This document shows, in pieces, positions 42,818 through 52,036 of a stretch of 64,000 nucleotides of DNA. Every line of letters begins with the position of its first letter. The first letter of the stretch is position 1. The position numbers and the translations under genes are program-made. Below the pieces are notes generated by a model. The model searched no databases and was not told the DNA's origin. It saw only the letters and a program-made list of their open reading frames with translations. Source of the DNA: Hymenobacter negativus (GTDB lineage: Bacteria; Bacteroidota; Bacteroidia; Cytophagales; Hymenobacteraceae); the NCBI RefSeq assembly GCF_016056375.1, contig NZ_JAEDAE010000001.1, positions 310,001-374,000 of the forward strand, in the 5' to 3' direction.

Positions 42818-44290
42818 ATGCTATTCAATTCCCTTCATTTCCTCGTCTTTTTCCCGGTAGTTGTCGGGCTGTACTATGGCTTGCCGCCGCGCTGGCGCAA
42901 TACCCTGCTGCTGCTGGCCAGCTACTACTTCTACATGAGCTGGCGGGCGGTGTATGCGCTGCTGCTGCTGGCCACCACGCTGCTCGACTACTACAGCGGC
43001 TACCGCATGAGCCAGCTGCCCACCAAGCAGCAGCGGCGGCCGTGGCTCTACCTCAGCCTGGCCAGCAACCTGGGCACGCTGTTCGTTTTCAAATACTTCA
43101 ATTTCTTTCGGGACGGGATTGTACAGCTGGCTACGGCGCTGCACCTGCCTGTTGGTACCGGGCCGGCGCTGGGGTTGCTGCTACCGGTGGGGGTGTCGTT
43201 CTACACATTTCAGTCGGTGGGCTACATCATTGATGTGTACCAGGGCCGGCTGGAAGCGGAGCGGAATTTCGGACGGTTCGCGCTGTTTGTGGCGTTTTTT
43301 CCGCAGCTGGTGGCCGGGCCTATCGAGCGTGGCGGGCACATGCTGCCGCAGTTCCGGCGCGAGCATCAGTTTGATTATGCCCGTATCGTGAGCGGGCTGC
43401 GGCTCATGGCCTGGGGCCTGTTCAAAAAAGTGGTGGTGGCCGACCGCCTGGCCCTGCTCGTCAACCCCGTGTTCAACAACCCGCGCCAGCACCCCGAAGG
43501 CCCGCTGCTGCTGCTGGCCACGCTGGCCTTCACCTTCCAGATTTACGGCGACTTTTCGGGCTATACCGACATGGCGCGCGGCGCCGCGCGGGTGCTGGGC
43601 TTCGATTTTAACCTGAACTTCCGGCAGCCCTACCAATCGGCTTCGGTGCCGGAGTTCTGGCGGCGCTGGCACATGTCACTTTCGAGCTGGTTTCGGGATT
43701 ATCTGTATATCCCGCTGGGTGGCAGCCGGGTAGCGCCAGGTCGGGCCTATGTTAACCTGCTGGTGGTGTTCCTGGTAAGCGGCCTCTGGCACGGAGCCAA
43801 CTGGACGTTTCTGGTATGGGGTGGTCTGCACGGTCTATATCTGGTGCTCAGCACTTGGGCGCGGCCCTGGCGCGAGCGGCTGGCTCAGTTCACGGGGCTT
43901 GCGGCGCGCCCGGGCCTGCGGCGGGGCGTGGGCGTCCTCATCACGTTCGGGCTGGTAGCCTACGCCTGGATATTCTTCCGGGCCAATACGTTGAGTGATG
44001 CTCTGTTTATCAGCCAGCATTTATTCAGCGGCTGGCAGAATCTGCACGGCCGGCAGCTAGCCACGCTGCTGCTCGATTTCTCCCAGCACTACCGGCCCGA
44101 GCTGGCCGTGGCCGCCCTCGGCGTGGGGTTGATGCTGTTGGTAGAATACTTCGCCAGCCGGCGCAGCCCGCAGGTGTGGCTGGCCGCGCAGCCCTTCGCC
44201 ACCCGCTGGGTGGGCTACGTAGGATTGGCCCTGCTTATTCTGTACCTGGGTGTTTTTAACAGCACTTCGTTCATTTATTTCCAGTTCTGA
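42818..44290 (+). CDS. MBOAT-family O-acyltransferase (AlgI-like)
   Basis: 490-residue polytopic membrane protein; ATG 42818 gives MLFNSLHFLVFFPVVVGLYY, the standard AlgI/DltB-like N-terminus. Key motifs: FFPQLVAGPIERGGHMLPQF, DFSGYTDMARGAARVLGF, the PEFWRRWHMSLSSWFRDYLYIPLGGSR block and the catalytic His in VSGLWHGANWTFLVWG. These enzymes move acyl groups across the inner membrane onto surface polysaccharides. Its downstream neighbour starts 2 bp later and is probably its periplasmic partner. Confidence 0.93.
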   Translation: MLFNSLHFLVFFPVVVGLYYGLPPRWRNTLLLLASYYFYMSWRAVYALLLLATTLLDYYSGYRMSQLPTKQQRRPWLYLSLASNLGTLFVFKYFNFFRDGIVQLATALHLPVGTGPALGLLLPVGVSFYTFQSVGYIIDVYQGRLEAERNFGRFALFVAFFPQLVAGPIERGGHMLPQFRREHQFDYARIVSGLRLMAWGLFKKVVVADRLALLVNPVFNNPRQHPEGPLLLLATLAFTFQIYGDFSGYTDMARGAARVLGFDFNLNFRQPYQSASVPEFWRRWHMSLSSWFRDYLYIPLGGSRVAPGRAYVNLLVVFLVSGLWHGANWTFLVWGGLHGLYLVLSTWARPWRERLAQFTGLAARPGLRRGVGVLITFGLVAYAWIFFRANTLSDALFISQHLFSGWQNLHGRQLATLLLDFSQHYRPELAVAALGVGLMLLVEYFASRRSPQVWLAAQPFATRWVGYVGLALLILYLGVFNSTSFIYFQF

Positions 44291-44292
44291 AA

Positions 44293-45222
44293 ATGCCTGC
44301 GCGGACTGCGGTTACCAAATTGTTGCTGCGCCTGGGCCTGCTGGGCGGGGCGGGCCTGCTGGGCGTTACGCTGCTGGCCCCGGTAGTGCTGCGGGGTGGA
44401 GTCGATGCATTTTATGGGCGCTTCACGAGCCCGCCGGCTGGCTCGCTCGTTCTGGGCACGTCGCGGGCGGCGCAGGGCATCCGGCCGGCGGTGTTGGCGG
44501 CGCGGCTGGATGGACAGTGCGAGGGGCCGCTGTTGAATTATGCCTTCACGCTCACGCACTCGCCCTACGGCCCGGCCTATCTGGCCAGCATCCGGCGCAA
44601 GCTGCGGCCCGAAGTGCGCAACGGTCTGTTCATCCTAGCCGTCGACCCGTGGTCGCTGTCGCTCACTGGTCCGGAAGGGGCGTTTCCGGAAGACCAGTCC
44701 TTCATCGGCCAGCTCCACCAGGTCAGCCAGAACCCTAACCTGCCCTACCTCACGCGTTACCAAACCAAGCCGCTCTACCGCCTGCCCCTCGACTTCGCCA
44801 CCGCCACCGAACGCCTGCATCCCGACGGCTGGCTCGAAGTGAACATCGGCACCGACAGTGCCCAGGTCCGCGCCCGCACCGCCCGTAAACTACAGGATTA
44901 CCGCCTGTTGGCCGCCAGCCAGCACTTATCCGAAGGCCGTTTGCAGGCTCTGCGCCAAACCATTGCCTTTCTGAAGCCGCATGGCCGCGTGGTGCTGGTG
45001 CGCCTGCCGGTCGGCCAGTCGCTACTGCAACTAGAGCAGGTTTATCAGCCTGGTTTCGACCAATTGATGCGCCATACGGCTGCTGACTTTTCCGTTGCGT
45101 ACCTGGATTACAGCGTCGAGCCGTACGCAACTACCGACGGCAACCACCTGCAACGAGCCGCCAGCGCAGCGTTCAGCCAGCAGTTGGCGGCGGATTTAGC
45201 CACCAAGCTTCAGCGGAAGTGA
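44293..45222 (+). CDS. Membrane-anchored SGNH-like partner of the MBOAT protein
   Basis: 309 residues: a single N-terminal transmembrane helix (about 10-33) followed by a periplasmic domain. LVLGTSRAAQGIRPAVL (about 52-68) resembles the Ser-containing block I of AlgJ/AlgX/DltD-type SGNH proteins, and the C-terminal TTDGNHLQRAASAAFSQ supplies a possible Asp-x-x-His. AlgI-type acyltransferases usually need such a partner, and the 2-bp spacing supports joint function. The family itself is not one I can name with certainty. Confidence 0.68.
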   Translation: MPARTAVTKLLLRLGLLGGAGLLGVTLLAPVVLRGGVDAFYGRFTSPPAGSLVLGTSRAAQGIRPAVLAARLDGQCEGPLLNYAFTLTHSPYGPAYLASIRRKLRPEVRNGLFILAVDPWSLSLTGPEGAFPEDQSFIGQLHQVSQNPNLPYLTRYQTKPLYRLPLDFATATERLHPDGWLEVNIGTDSAQVRARTARKLQDYRLLAASQHLSEGRLQALRQTIAFLKPHGRVVLVRLPVGQSLLQLEQVYQPGFDQLMRHTAADFSVAYLDYSVEPYATTDGNHLQRAASAAFSQQLAADLATKLQRK

Positions 45223-45242
45223 TATCAAGATTACAAAGAAAT

Positions 45243-45278
45243 AAAAAAGGCTTTCCAAGCATCTGGAAAGCCTTTTTT
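45243..45278. terminator. Bidirectional Rho-independent terminator
   Basis: A6-GGCTTTCCA, 6-nt loop, TGGAAAGCC-T6: a perfect stem with A/T tracts, between convergent genes ending at 45222 and 45297. Confidence 0.93.
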
Positions 45279-45296
45279 ATTCAAAATAAGAGTGAT

Positions 45297-48200
45297 TTAC
45301 TCAACTACTAACCGCTTGGCGATGGATGCCGTGCCCAACTGAATACGCAGCGTGTACACACCTTTGGCCAGGTCGGCTACGTCAACAGTCGTGGCCGCGC
45401 CGCTGGCGGAAAGATGAATATTGCCCCGAACCTGCTGGCCCAAGCTATTGAAAAGGGTGGCTTTTGCTGGGGTGTCGGCAGTCATTTTGGGAACCAGCAC
45501 CGAAAAAGTGGCGTGGGCCGGGTTGGGGTATAGCACCACATCGGCTGCAGCTAGCGCCGCGCTGGTTGCCAGCGGACCGGCCGCTGGGCCAAACCGAAGC
45601 TCAAAGCGCCTGGTTTGTGCTTGAACTGCTTGCTGAGCAGTTACCGCGAACGAGTAGCTGGCCTGCTGGCGCAGGTTGATTTGCTGGTTGGTCTGGGCAT
45701 CAATCAGGTAAGCATCCAGGCCGGTGGGAAGGTTGAGCAACTGCTCGGCGCGCAGCGTGTAGCTACCTGCGGCGGGCACGCCAATGCTCAGCGGCACAAC
45801 CGTGGCCGGTGTGAATTGAGGCAGGCCCGCGATGGCCTGGGCCGGGCCGCCCACAGCCAGCGCGGCCAGGTTCAGCCCGCTGGAATTGAGCAGCTTCACG
45901 GCATCGTATTGGGAATCGAGCCCGGAAGTTGCCCCGGTCTCAGCGTACACAAACAGCGCATCGGCCGGGCCGGTGGTGCCTTGTAGCGCAAGCTGTACCA
46001 GCGGGCGGGTTTCGGCAGTGCCTCGGCGCACGGGCACTTGCGTGGCGTAACTGGTCACGCGCTGGGCATTGCGAAACGTGAGACTGCCCCCCGACTGGCC
46101 CTCGCTCACCCGCACAAAAAAGCCCTGGCTACTGCCAATAAGCGGGCTACCCCCGACGCCGTTGGCATAGGTGCGATAATTCCCCTGGAATTGGCTGCTG
46201 CTCTCGAACACATACATGGCCGCATCGAGGTTGGGGCGGTCAGTACCGCTTACCAGGCTCCAGTCGAGCGGTGCGGGGTAGGGGTTTCCTACGAAGGCCC
46301 AGCCGGCATCGGCGGCGGTTGCGCCCGTGTTGCGGGCCAGCGGCAAGGTCAGGTCACCGGTGTTGAGGGTGCCATTGAAATCAACGGTTTCTGACGCCAT
46401 GATGTTCACGGTGTAGCCGCGGCCCGGCGTCAGTGCATCGGCAGTACCCGCCGGCGAAAACCAGCCCTTATCAAAGGCGCTAGAGGAGTTGGTCGTAGTG
46501 GCCAGGCGGCTCTGGTCATAGCCGTACACCGTGGGGAAGGGCTTGACCGAACCCGGCGTGGGCGAGGTGTTGTAAACGGGATTCAGCACCGGCGCGAAAC
46601 CGGACGTTGCCAAATCGGCTACCGTAGTGGCTGCCACCGGGGAACTGTAGTGCCGGTAGCCCAAGCCATTATTCACGCTGCGGTCGAGGTAGCGCTGCAC
46701 CAGAGCAGTATTGCCCTGCACAATGCCCGTACTGCTATTTACCGCCAAAGCCGTGCCGGTGGCCCCCGAGGGCAAAGTCAGGCTCTTGCCGTTCAGCACG
46801 AGGTTGCCAGCACCGGCTACCGTGAGCACCTGCATCACCGTTTCGGCTGCATTCAAGGTCACGGTATTGGCATTGGTCGTGGTCAGGTTGCGAACCTGAT
46901 TAGGTAATGCCCCACCCGTTACCTGCGCCACGGTACCGTTATAGGTATAGCTGGCATCGTTGCTGAAGCTGCGGCTGCCGCTCAACTGCACCGAGCCAAC
47001 GTTGCCCGTTGCTTCAATCCCCGCCGCATCGCAGATGCCCAGGGTACCGCCGGCGGCCAGCACAAAGTTGCCCGTACCCGTGAGTGGCTGGCAGTTGGTC
47101 AGCAGCGTGCCACCATCCTGCACTGTGAGGGTGCCCACCACCGTGAGGCCGCCGGTGAGGGTGGCCGTGCCCGCGCCGCCCGTAGCCGGGCCGGTGATGG
47201 TTACGTTGCCGTAAGTACCGTTCACGTTCTGGGGCGTGCTCACCACCAAATCAGGCAGGGCGGAAAGTTGATTGAGCCGGACGCTGATGGTAGCACTGGC
47301 AAAGTTGGCCGCCAGGAAGTCCAAATCACCGTCGTTGTCAATATCAGCCGCCGCCACGCCGTTGGGGTTAGTGCCCACCGAAACGGTACTGCTGCTACCA
47401 AAACTGCCGGCCCCGTTGTTCAGGCGCACGGTTACATTGTTCGAATTAAAGTTAACCACGACCATGTCCAGGTCGGCATCCCCGTCAAGGTCGGCGGCTG
47501 CGATGCTGGTTGGGCCGGTACCAGTCGAATATTCGGTCCCGCCCCCAAAGCTGCCACTGCCGTTGTTGAAGCGCACGCTGGCGTTGTTGCTTCCAAAGTT
47601 GGCACTCATCAAATCCAGGTCGTTATCTCCGTCAAGGTCTCCAAGCGCCACCCAGCGCGGCCGGCTGTCTAGTATTGGGTCCGACCCACCGCTGAATGTT
47701 CCATTGCCGTTGTTCAATCGGATGCTGACCGTAGTGCTGGCTGTACCCCAGTTGGCTGTTAGCAGGTCCAGGTCGCCGTCGCCATCCACATCACCGGTTT
47801 GAATATTGAAGGGCAGCGTACCAACGCTGACGGTGGAGCCGCCGCTGAAATTGCCCACGCCGTCGTTCATTCGCACCATCACGTTGTCGCTGGCTCCGTT
47901 GGCCACCAGAAAATCGAGGTCGCCGTCTCCATCCAGGTCTGCCGTGGTCACACTCTGGGGCTGGCTGCCTACCGTATAGTCGGTGCTACCACTAAAAGTG
48001 CCGCTCCCGTTGTTGAAGCGCACACTCACGGAATTAGCGTTGTAGTTGGCCGTCAGCAGGTCAAGGTCACCGTCGCTGTCAATATCAGCAGTCGTCACGC
48101 TGCGCGGCTGGCTGCCTACGCTGGGGTTCGACCCACCGCCAAAGCTCCCACTGCCATTGTTGAGCCGGACGCTAACTGAAGAGCCGCTGAAAGTGGGCGA

Positions 48201-48698
48201 TAGCAAGTCTAGGTCGCCGTCGTTGTCCACGTCGGCCACGGTCACATTATAAGGGCTAATACCTACACTCGGGTCTGAGCCACCGCTGAAGGTGCCATAG
48301 CCGCCGGTTGCCGCCGCCGTAAACTGAAAAAGGCGCGGCGTTGCCAGCGCCCCGGCGCTGCTGCGAGCGGCGGTAGTCACGCCTACGCGCACAGTTTCGC
48401 CCGGCCGGAAATCGTAAGTCGGGGCAAATGTCAACTGGTCGTTATTGAGAGTGGTGGTGCCGCTGGAGTTCGTGCGCAAACCACCGCGCTGGCTGCTAAA
48501 AACCCGTAAGGCAGCCTCTGAACCCGCCACAAGCGGCTGGCTGAATCGAACAGTGACCGGCGAGGTACGCACCGCCGCCTTCTGATTGGCCGCCGGTGAA
48601 ACTGCTGTAATAGAAGGCTGTGCTGCCGCCGATAGCATCAGCAAACCCGGTAATAGCGTTATTCCCGCAAGTTTGATGTGGTAGAAACGTATGGTCAT
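45297..48698 (-). CDS. Secreted FG-GAP/VCBS beta-propeller protein with type IX secretion C-terminal domain
   Basis: 1133 residues from ATG 48698, which opens a signal peptide ending AAAQP. Domains: a bacterial Ig-like (Big_5/SbsA-like) domain, about 30-130; seven FG-GAP/VCBS repeats of about 56 residues (about 135-530), each with a calcium-loop D-x-D-x-D-x-D-L-D; a beta-rich region (about 530-1040); and a C-terminal sorting domain (about 1055-1133) with VVLYPNPAHATFSV and GVYTLRIQLG, the signature for export by the type IX system. Likely a surface adhesin or binding protein. The seventh to first repeats give a visible tandem DNA repeat at about 47270-48300. One oddity: repeat five has GDNDLD and repeat six GDADLD. 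Confidence 0.9.
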   Translation of the reverse strand: MTIRFYHIKLAGITLLPGLLMLSAAAQPSITAVSPAANQKAAVRTSPVTVRFSQPLVAGSEAALRVFSSQRGGLRTNSSGTTTLNNDQLTFAPTYDFRPGETVRVGVTTAARSSAGALATPRLFQFTAAATGGYGTFSGGSDPSVGISPYNVTVADVDNDGDLDLLSPTFSGSSVSVRLNNGSGSFGGGSNPSVGSQPRSVTTADIDSDGDLDLLTANYNANSVSVRFNNGSGTFSGSTDYTVGSQPQSVTTADLDGDGDLDFLVANGASDNVMVRMNDGVGNFSGGSTVSVGTLPFNIQTGDVDGDGDLDLLTANWGTASTTVSIRLNNGNGTFSGGSDPILDSRPRWVALGDLDGDNDLDLMSANFGSNNASVRFNNGSGSFGGGTEYSTGTGPTSIAAADLDGDADLDMVVVNFNSNNVTVRLNNGAGSFGSSSTVSVGTNPNGVAAADIDNDGDLDFLAANFASATISVRLNQLSALPDLVVSTPQNVNGTYGNVTITGPATGGAGTATLTGGLTVVGTLTVQDGGTLLTNCQPLTGTGNFVLAAGGTLGICDAAGIEATGNVGSVQLSGSRSFSNDASYTYNGTVAQVTGGALPNQVRNLTTTNANTVTLNAAETVMQVLTVAGAGNLVLNGKSLTLPSGATGTALAVNSSTGIVQGNTALVQRYLDRSVNNGLGYRHYSSPVAATTVADLATSGFAPVLNPVYNTSPTPGSVKPFPTVYGYDQSRLATTTNSSSAFDKGWFSPAGTADALTPGRGYTVNIMASETVDFNGTLNTGDLTLPLARNTGATAADAGWAFVGNPYPAPLDWSLVSGTDRPNLDAAMYVFESSSQFQGNYRTYANGVGGSPLIGSSQGFFVRVSEGQSGGSLTFRNAQRVTSYATQVPVRRGTAETRPLVQLALQGTTGPADALFVYAETGATSGLDSQYDAVKLLNSSGLNLAALAVGGPAQAIAGLPQFTPATVVPLSIGVPAAGSYTLRAEQLLNLPTGLDAYLIDAQTNQQINLRQQASYSFAVTAQQAVQAQTRRFELRFGPAAGPLATSAALAAADVVLYPNPAHATFSVLVPKMTADTPAKATLFNSLGQQVRGNIHLSASGAATTVDVADLAKGVYTLRIQLGTASIAKRLVVE

Positions 48699-48762
48699 AA
48701 AAAAGGAAAGGTGAATAAAAATGAAATCAAAGTAAGTGGCTGACAGCTCAATTCCTGCTTGG

Positions 48763-50067
48763 CTACACAAGTGCCGCCAACTTGCCCGCCAGCGCCCGGC
48801 GCGAGTAGCGCGCATGACTTGCCACCGGCAAATCAAGGTTTGGATTAACGCGCCACTGTGCCACCAGCGCTTCCAGTGTTTCGCGCATTAGGGCGAGGTC
48901 TTCGTAAGGCAGGGCCTGGCCCGCGCCGCATTCCCGAAGCAGGTTGTCGGCATCGGAGCCGGCCGGACCTACGCAGAGAATGGGCTTGCTGGCCGCCAGA
49001 TACTCAAACACTTTGCCGGGCAGGATGCCAAAATTGCGCGGTACATCCGGAATAGCCATGAGCAGAGCCGAGGCGCCCAGCAGGTATTCCACCGACTTAT
49101 CATGCGGCACGAAAGGAATAAACTCTGTAAGCGGCAACAGGCCGGCCTGCTCAATCTGTCCGCGCAATTGAGCCGACACCTGGCCCACAAAGCGCAGCCG
49201 CAGCGGCACGTCGGGGTGGGCAACGGCGCAAGCAGCCACGGCTTCTAGCAGGCGGCTGATGTGGTAGAGCTCGGTGATGGTGCCGGTGTGCGTGATGCGC
49301 AGGCAGTCGGTGGGCGGCTGCGAAGGCTGGCGGAAATCCGACTCGTCGTAGCCGTTGGGCAACACGTGGAATTTGGCGGCTGGCAGCTCCGGCAGCTTGG
49401 CTGAAAACAAGCGCTTGGTTTCGGGCGAGGTCACTAGCACGGCATCGGCCTGGGTCAGCACCTGCCGCTCGTAGCGCGCATCGAGCCAGGAAGCCAGGGG
49501 CGTGTGGTGCAGGTCTTTGTAGTAGTAAATGTCCGTCCAGGGGTCGCGCATGTCGGCCAGCCAGCGCAGGCCGTGGCGGTGCTTCAGTGCCAGGCCGATG
49601 AGTTGGGTAGAGTGGGGCGGCGACGACGTGAGCACGGCATCAAACTGTTCGCCGGCGGCCAATAATTTCTCCACTGCCGCCAGGGCGTGACGGTTCCAGC
49701 CCCGGCGCGGGTCCGGGATGAACAGGTTGCCGCGCACGAAGCGCAACGCCTTTTGCATCAGCCCCGGCTTGCCTTCGTTGGCGAAGCCGCCGTAGGGCAC
49801 GGCGCGGCCCGTCAGCTTCTTGTAGCTCTCAAACGGTTCAGATGTTTTGGTGCGGATAACGCGCACGGCTGGCGGCACTTCGGCCAGTAGGCTTTCGTCG
49901 AGCACAGGGTAAGTGGCCTGGTCCACGGCCACGGTTATCACGGTGGGCTCCACGTTAAAATGGCCCAGGTGCTTCACAAACTTGAGGCAGCGCTGCACGC
50001 CGGCCCCGCCCGATGGCGGCCAATAGTAGGTGATAACGAGCAGGCGCAGAGGGCGGGATGATGACAC
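48763..50067 (-). CDS. Family-4-like glycosyltransferase
   Basis: 434-residue GT-B enzyme. N-terminal VITYYWPPSGGAGVQRCLKFVKHL (Gly-rich acceptor-side loop), central FDAVLTSSPPHSTQLIGLAL and LADMRDPWTDI, and a C-terminal donor site with GILPGKVFEYLAASKPIL (the E-x7-E-like region). The DMRDPW motif is common in Bacteroidota surface-polysaccharide GT4 proteins. It is separated from the Pse locus by 6 kb and stands between the propeller gene and ffh. Confidence 0.87.
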   Translation of the reverse strand: MSSSRPLRLLVITYYWPPSGGAGVQRCLKFVKHLGHFNVEPTVITVAVDQATYPVLDESLLAEVPPAVRVIRTKTSEPFESYKKLTGRAVPYGGFANEGKPGLMQKALRFVRGNLFIPDPRRGWNRHALAAVEKLLAAGEQFDAVLTSSPPHSTQLIGLALKHRHGLRWLADMRDPWTDIYYYKDLHHTPLASWLDARYERQVLTQADAVLVTSPETKRLFSAKLPELPAAKFHVLPNGYDESDFRQPSQPPTDCLRITHTGTITELYHISRLLEAVAACAVAHPDVPLRLRFVGQVSAQLRGQIEQAGLLPLTEFIPFVPHDKSVEYLLGASALLMAIPDVPRNFGILPGKVFEYLAASKPILCVGPAGSDADNLLRECGAGQALPYEDLALMRETLEALVAQWRVNPNLDLPVASHARYSRRALAGKLAALV

Positions 50068-50132
50068 GGCAACCGGAAACAGAAAGCGGGCCGCGAAGGT
50101 ACGCCCGCTGCCGGTTTTCGGCCTTTTGTGGT

Positions 50133-50140
50133 TACTTTTG
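50133..50140 (+). promoter_or_regulatory. Bacteroidota -7 box (TACTTTTG) before ffh
   Basis: Exact TAnnTTTG match 85 bp before the ffh ATG. The -33 region lacks a properly spaced TTTG, so confidence is limited. Confidence 0.4.
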
Positions 50141-50225
50141 GGGTTCCGTTGCAGCCTGATTTCGAGGGGCCGCCCCGCACCAAATCAGCTTCATCCGTTA
50201 CAATCAGCGCTAAATCAGCGATTCA

Positions 50226-51590
50226 ATGTTCGATAATCTCTCCACCAAGCTCGACCGGGCCATTAAAACCCTCAAGGGCCAGGGCAGCATCTCCGAAATC
50301 AACGTCGCGGCCACCATCAAGGAAATCCGCCGCGCGCTGGTCGACGCCGACGTTAACTACAAGGTTGCCAAAGAAGTAACCGACAAAATTAAAGATTCAG
50401 CCATGGGCCGCGACGTGCTCACGGCGGTGTCGCCGGGCCAGCTCATGGTCAAAATCGTTTATGATGAGCTCACCGAGCTCATGGGCGGCGAGAAAAAGGA
50501 TATTACCATCAAGGGCGACCCGGCCGTGATTCTGCTTTCAGGCCTGCAGGGCTCGGGCAAAACTACCTTCGCCGGCAAGCTGGCCAGCTACGTTAAAAAG
50601 CAGGGCCGCAATACCCTGCTGGTGGCCTGCGACGTGTACCGCCCGGCCGCCATCGACCAGCTAAAGGTGCTCGGCGAGCAGATTGGCGTGGAAGTGTACT
50701 CGGAAGTCGAGAACAAGAACCCCGTCGAAATCTCACGCAACGCCATCGACTACGCCCGCAAAAACGGCAAAAAAGTCGTCATCATCGACACCGCCGGCCG
50801 CCTGGCCGTGGACGAGCAGATGATGCGCGAGATTGAGGCCGTGAAGTCGGCCATCAACCCCAGCGAAACGCTGTTTGTGGTGGACTCGATGACCGGCCAG
50901 GACGCCGTGAACACCGCCAAAACCTTCAACGACCGCCTGAATTTCGACGGCGTGGTGCTTACTAAGCTCGACGGCGACTCGCGCGGCGGCGCGGCCCTTA
51001 GCATCCGGGCCGTGGTCACCAAGCCCATCAAGTTCATCTCGACGGGCGAGAAGATGGACGCGCTCGACCTGTTCTACCCCGACCGCATGGCCCAGCGCAT
51101 CCTGGGCATGGGCGACGTGATTTCGCTGGTGGAACGTGCTCAGCAGCAGTTTGATGAGGATGAGGCCAAGCGCATCAACGCCAAGATTCGCAAGAATCAG
51201 TTCAACTTCGACGACTTCCTCTCGCAGCTGGAGCAAATCAAGAAGATGGGCAATATCAAGGACCTGATGGGCATGATTCCGGGCATGAGCAAGGCCATGA
51301 AGGACGTGGAAATCGACGACGACGCCTTCAAGCCCGTCGAGGCCATCATCAAGAGCATGACCAAGCAGGAGCGCGCCAATCCCGACCTCATCAACGGCTC
51401 GCGCAAAAAACGTCTGGCCAAAGGCTCCGGCACTGATATTCAGCAGGTAAACGCGCTGATGAAGCAGTTTGAGGATATGCGCAAAATGATGCGCACCATG
51501 AACAAGCTCAGCCAGACCAAGGGCGGCATGGCTCAGATGGCCAAGATGATGGGCGGTATGAAAGGCGGCCCCGGCGGCATGATGCGCTAA
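50226..51590 (+). CDS. ffh: Signal recognition particle protein Ffh
   Basis: 454-residue SRP54 GTPase that binds signal sequences and the SRP RNA to deliver nascent membrane proteins to FtsY. N domain about 1-95; G domain about 96-295 with GLQGSGKTT (106-114), DVYRPAAIDQL, DTAGR and TKLDGD; M domain about 325-454, Met-rich (GMIPGMSKAMKD, MRKMMRTMNKLSQ, then a GGM-rich tail). Length and motifs are standard. A terminator follows. Confidence 0.98.
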   Translation: MFDNLSTKLDRAIKTLKGQGSISEINVAATIKEIRRALVDADVNYKVAKEVTDKIKDSAMGRDVLTAVSPGQLMVKIVYDELTELMGGEKKDITIKGDPAVILLSGLQGSGKTTFAGKLASYVKKQGRNTLLVACDVYRPAAIDQLKVLGEQIGVEVYSEVENKNPVEISRNAIDYARKNGKKVVIIDTAGRLAVDEQMMREIEAVKSAINPSETLFVVDSMTGQDAVNTAKTFNDRLNFDGVVLTKLDGDSRGGAALSIRAVVTKPIKFISTGEKMDALDLFYPDRMAQRILGMGDVISLVERAQQQFDEDEAKRINAKIRKNQFNFDDFLSQLEQIKKMGNIKDLMGMIPGMSKAMKDVEIDDDAFKPVEAIIKSMTKQERANPDLINGSRKKRLAKGSGTDIQQVNALMKQFEDMRKMMRTMNKLSQTKGGMAQMAKMMGGMKGGPGGMMR

Positions 51591-51613
51591 GTGCTTCGCA
51601 CCTCCGCTGAAGA

Positions 51614-51645
51614 AAAGGCCCAGGCATTGCGTCTGGGCCTTTTTT
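51614..51645 (+). terminator. Rho-independent terminator of ffh
   Basis: AAAGGCCCAG stem, loop GCATTGCGT, CTGGGCCTTTTTT. Located 24 bp after the ffh stop. Confidence 0.92.
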
Positions 51646-51739
51646 GTGGCTTCAAATAGCTAATGGATAAGCAATTTCAATAAAATTCTGGAGCGTGGGA
51701 ATTTTTTGGTGCAATTCTTGTTAGCCTCCTCGTGAAAGA

Positions 51740-51767
51740 ATAGTTTTTTAAGGTGTTTTGGTATGGA
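51740..51767 (+). repeat. attL: left 28-bp direct repeat
   Basis: Identical over 28 bp to 58800-58827; core includes TTTTTTAAGGTGTTTTGGTA. The bases on either side differ between the two copies (51739 versus 58799, 51768 versus 58828), which defines the repeat length. Confidence 0.92.
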
Positions 51768-51800
51768 TAGGCGGCGGGGTTTCCCTACCGCCTATTTTTT
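51768..51800 (+). terminator. Terminator-like hairpin just inside attL
   Basis: TAGGCGGCGGGG and CCCTACCGCCTA form an imperfect stem (10 of 12 pairs) followed by a T-run. It abuts the 28-bp repeat. Confidence 0.65.
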
Positions 51801-51852
51801 ATGCCTCAAAATCAACGGATTAAGTGCGGGATTGGCTGCTATTTCACAACAT

Positions 51853-51904
51853 TTGTCCACAAAAAACGGCATTTCGTGGACAATTCTTGTCCACGAATGG
51901 ACAA
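51853..51904. other. Putative integrase arm sites, left end
   Basis: Four TTGTCCAC-type octamers: 51853-51860 (plus), 51876-51883 (minus), 51887-51894 (plus) and a 7/8 copy at 51898-51904 (minus). The last three start exactly 11 bp apart and alternate in orientation. The same octamer recurs near attR, which is the pattern expected for arm-type binding sites of a tyrosine integrase or its accessory factor. A replication or repressor site is an alternative. Confidence 0.6.
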
Positions 51905-52036
51905 GAATTGAACAGAGGCCGAAGTATTGGTTTATAGTACTTTACAGCAAAATCCTTGCCGTAGTGGGTGTTTAAGGAACCATGGACCAAGGAGAATAAC
52001 ATGTCACTGGATAAGCCCAATCAAACGGCCAACGTA

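Noticed and set aside
47270..48300. Regular direct repeats that might be a CRISPR array
   Set aside because: The unit (about 168 bp) is too long, there are no short identical repeats with unique spacers, and the sequence is in frame as FG-GAP propeller blades.
51740..51767. The att core as the 3' end of a tRNA gene
   Set aside because: No T-arm sequence (GGTTCGAnnCC), acceptor stem or CCA end can be found at either copy; the core is AT-rich and followed by a terminator.
51876..51894. GTGGACAA-n3-TTGTCCAC palindrome as a DnaA box or LexA-type operator
   Set aside because: It does not match TTATnCACA; although TTGTCCACA is close to a DnaA box variant, the alternating 11-bp spacing and occurrence at both element ends fit integrase arm sites better.
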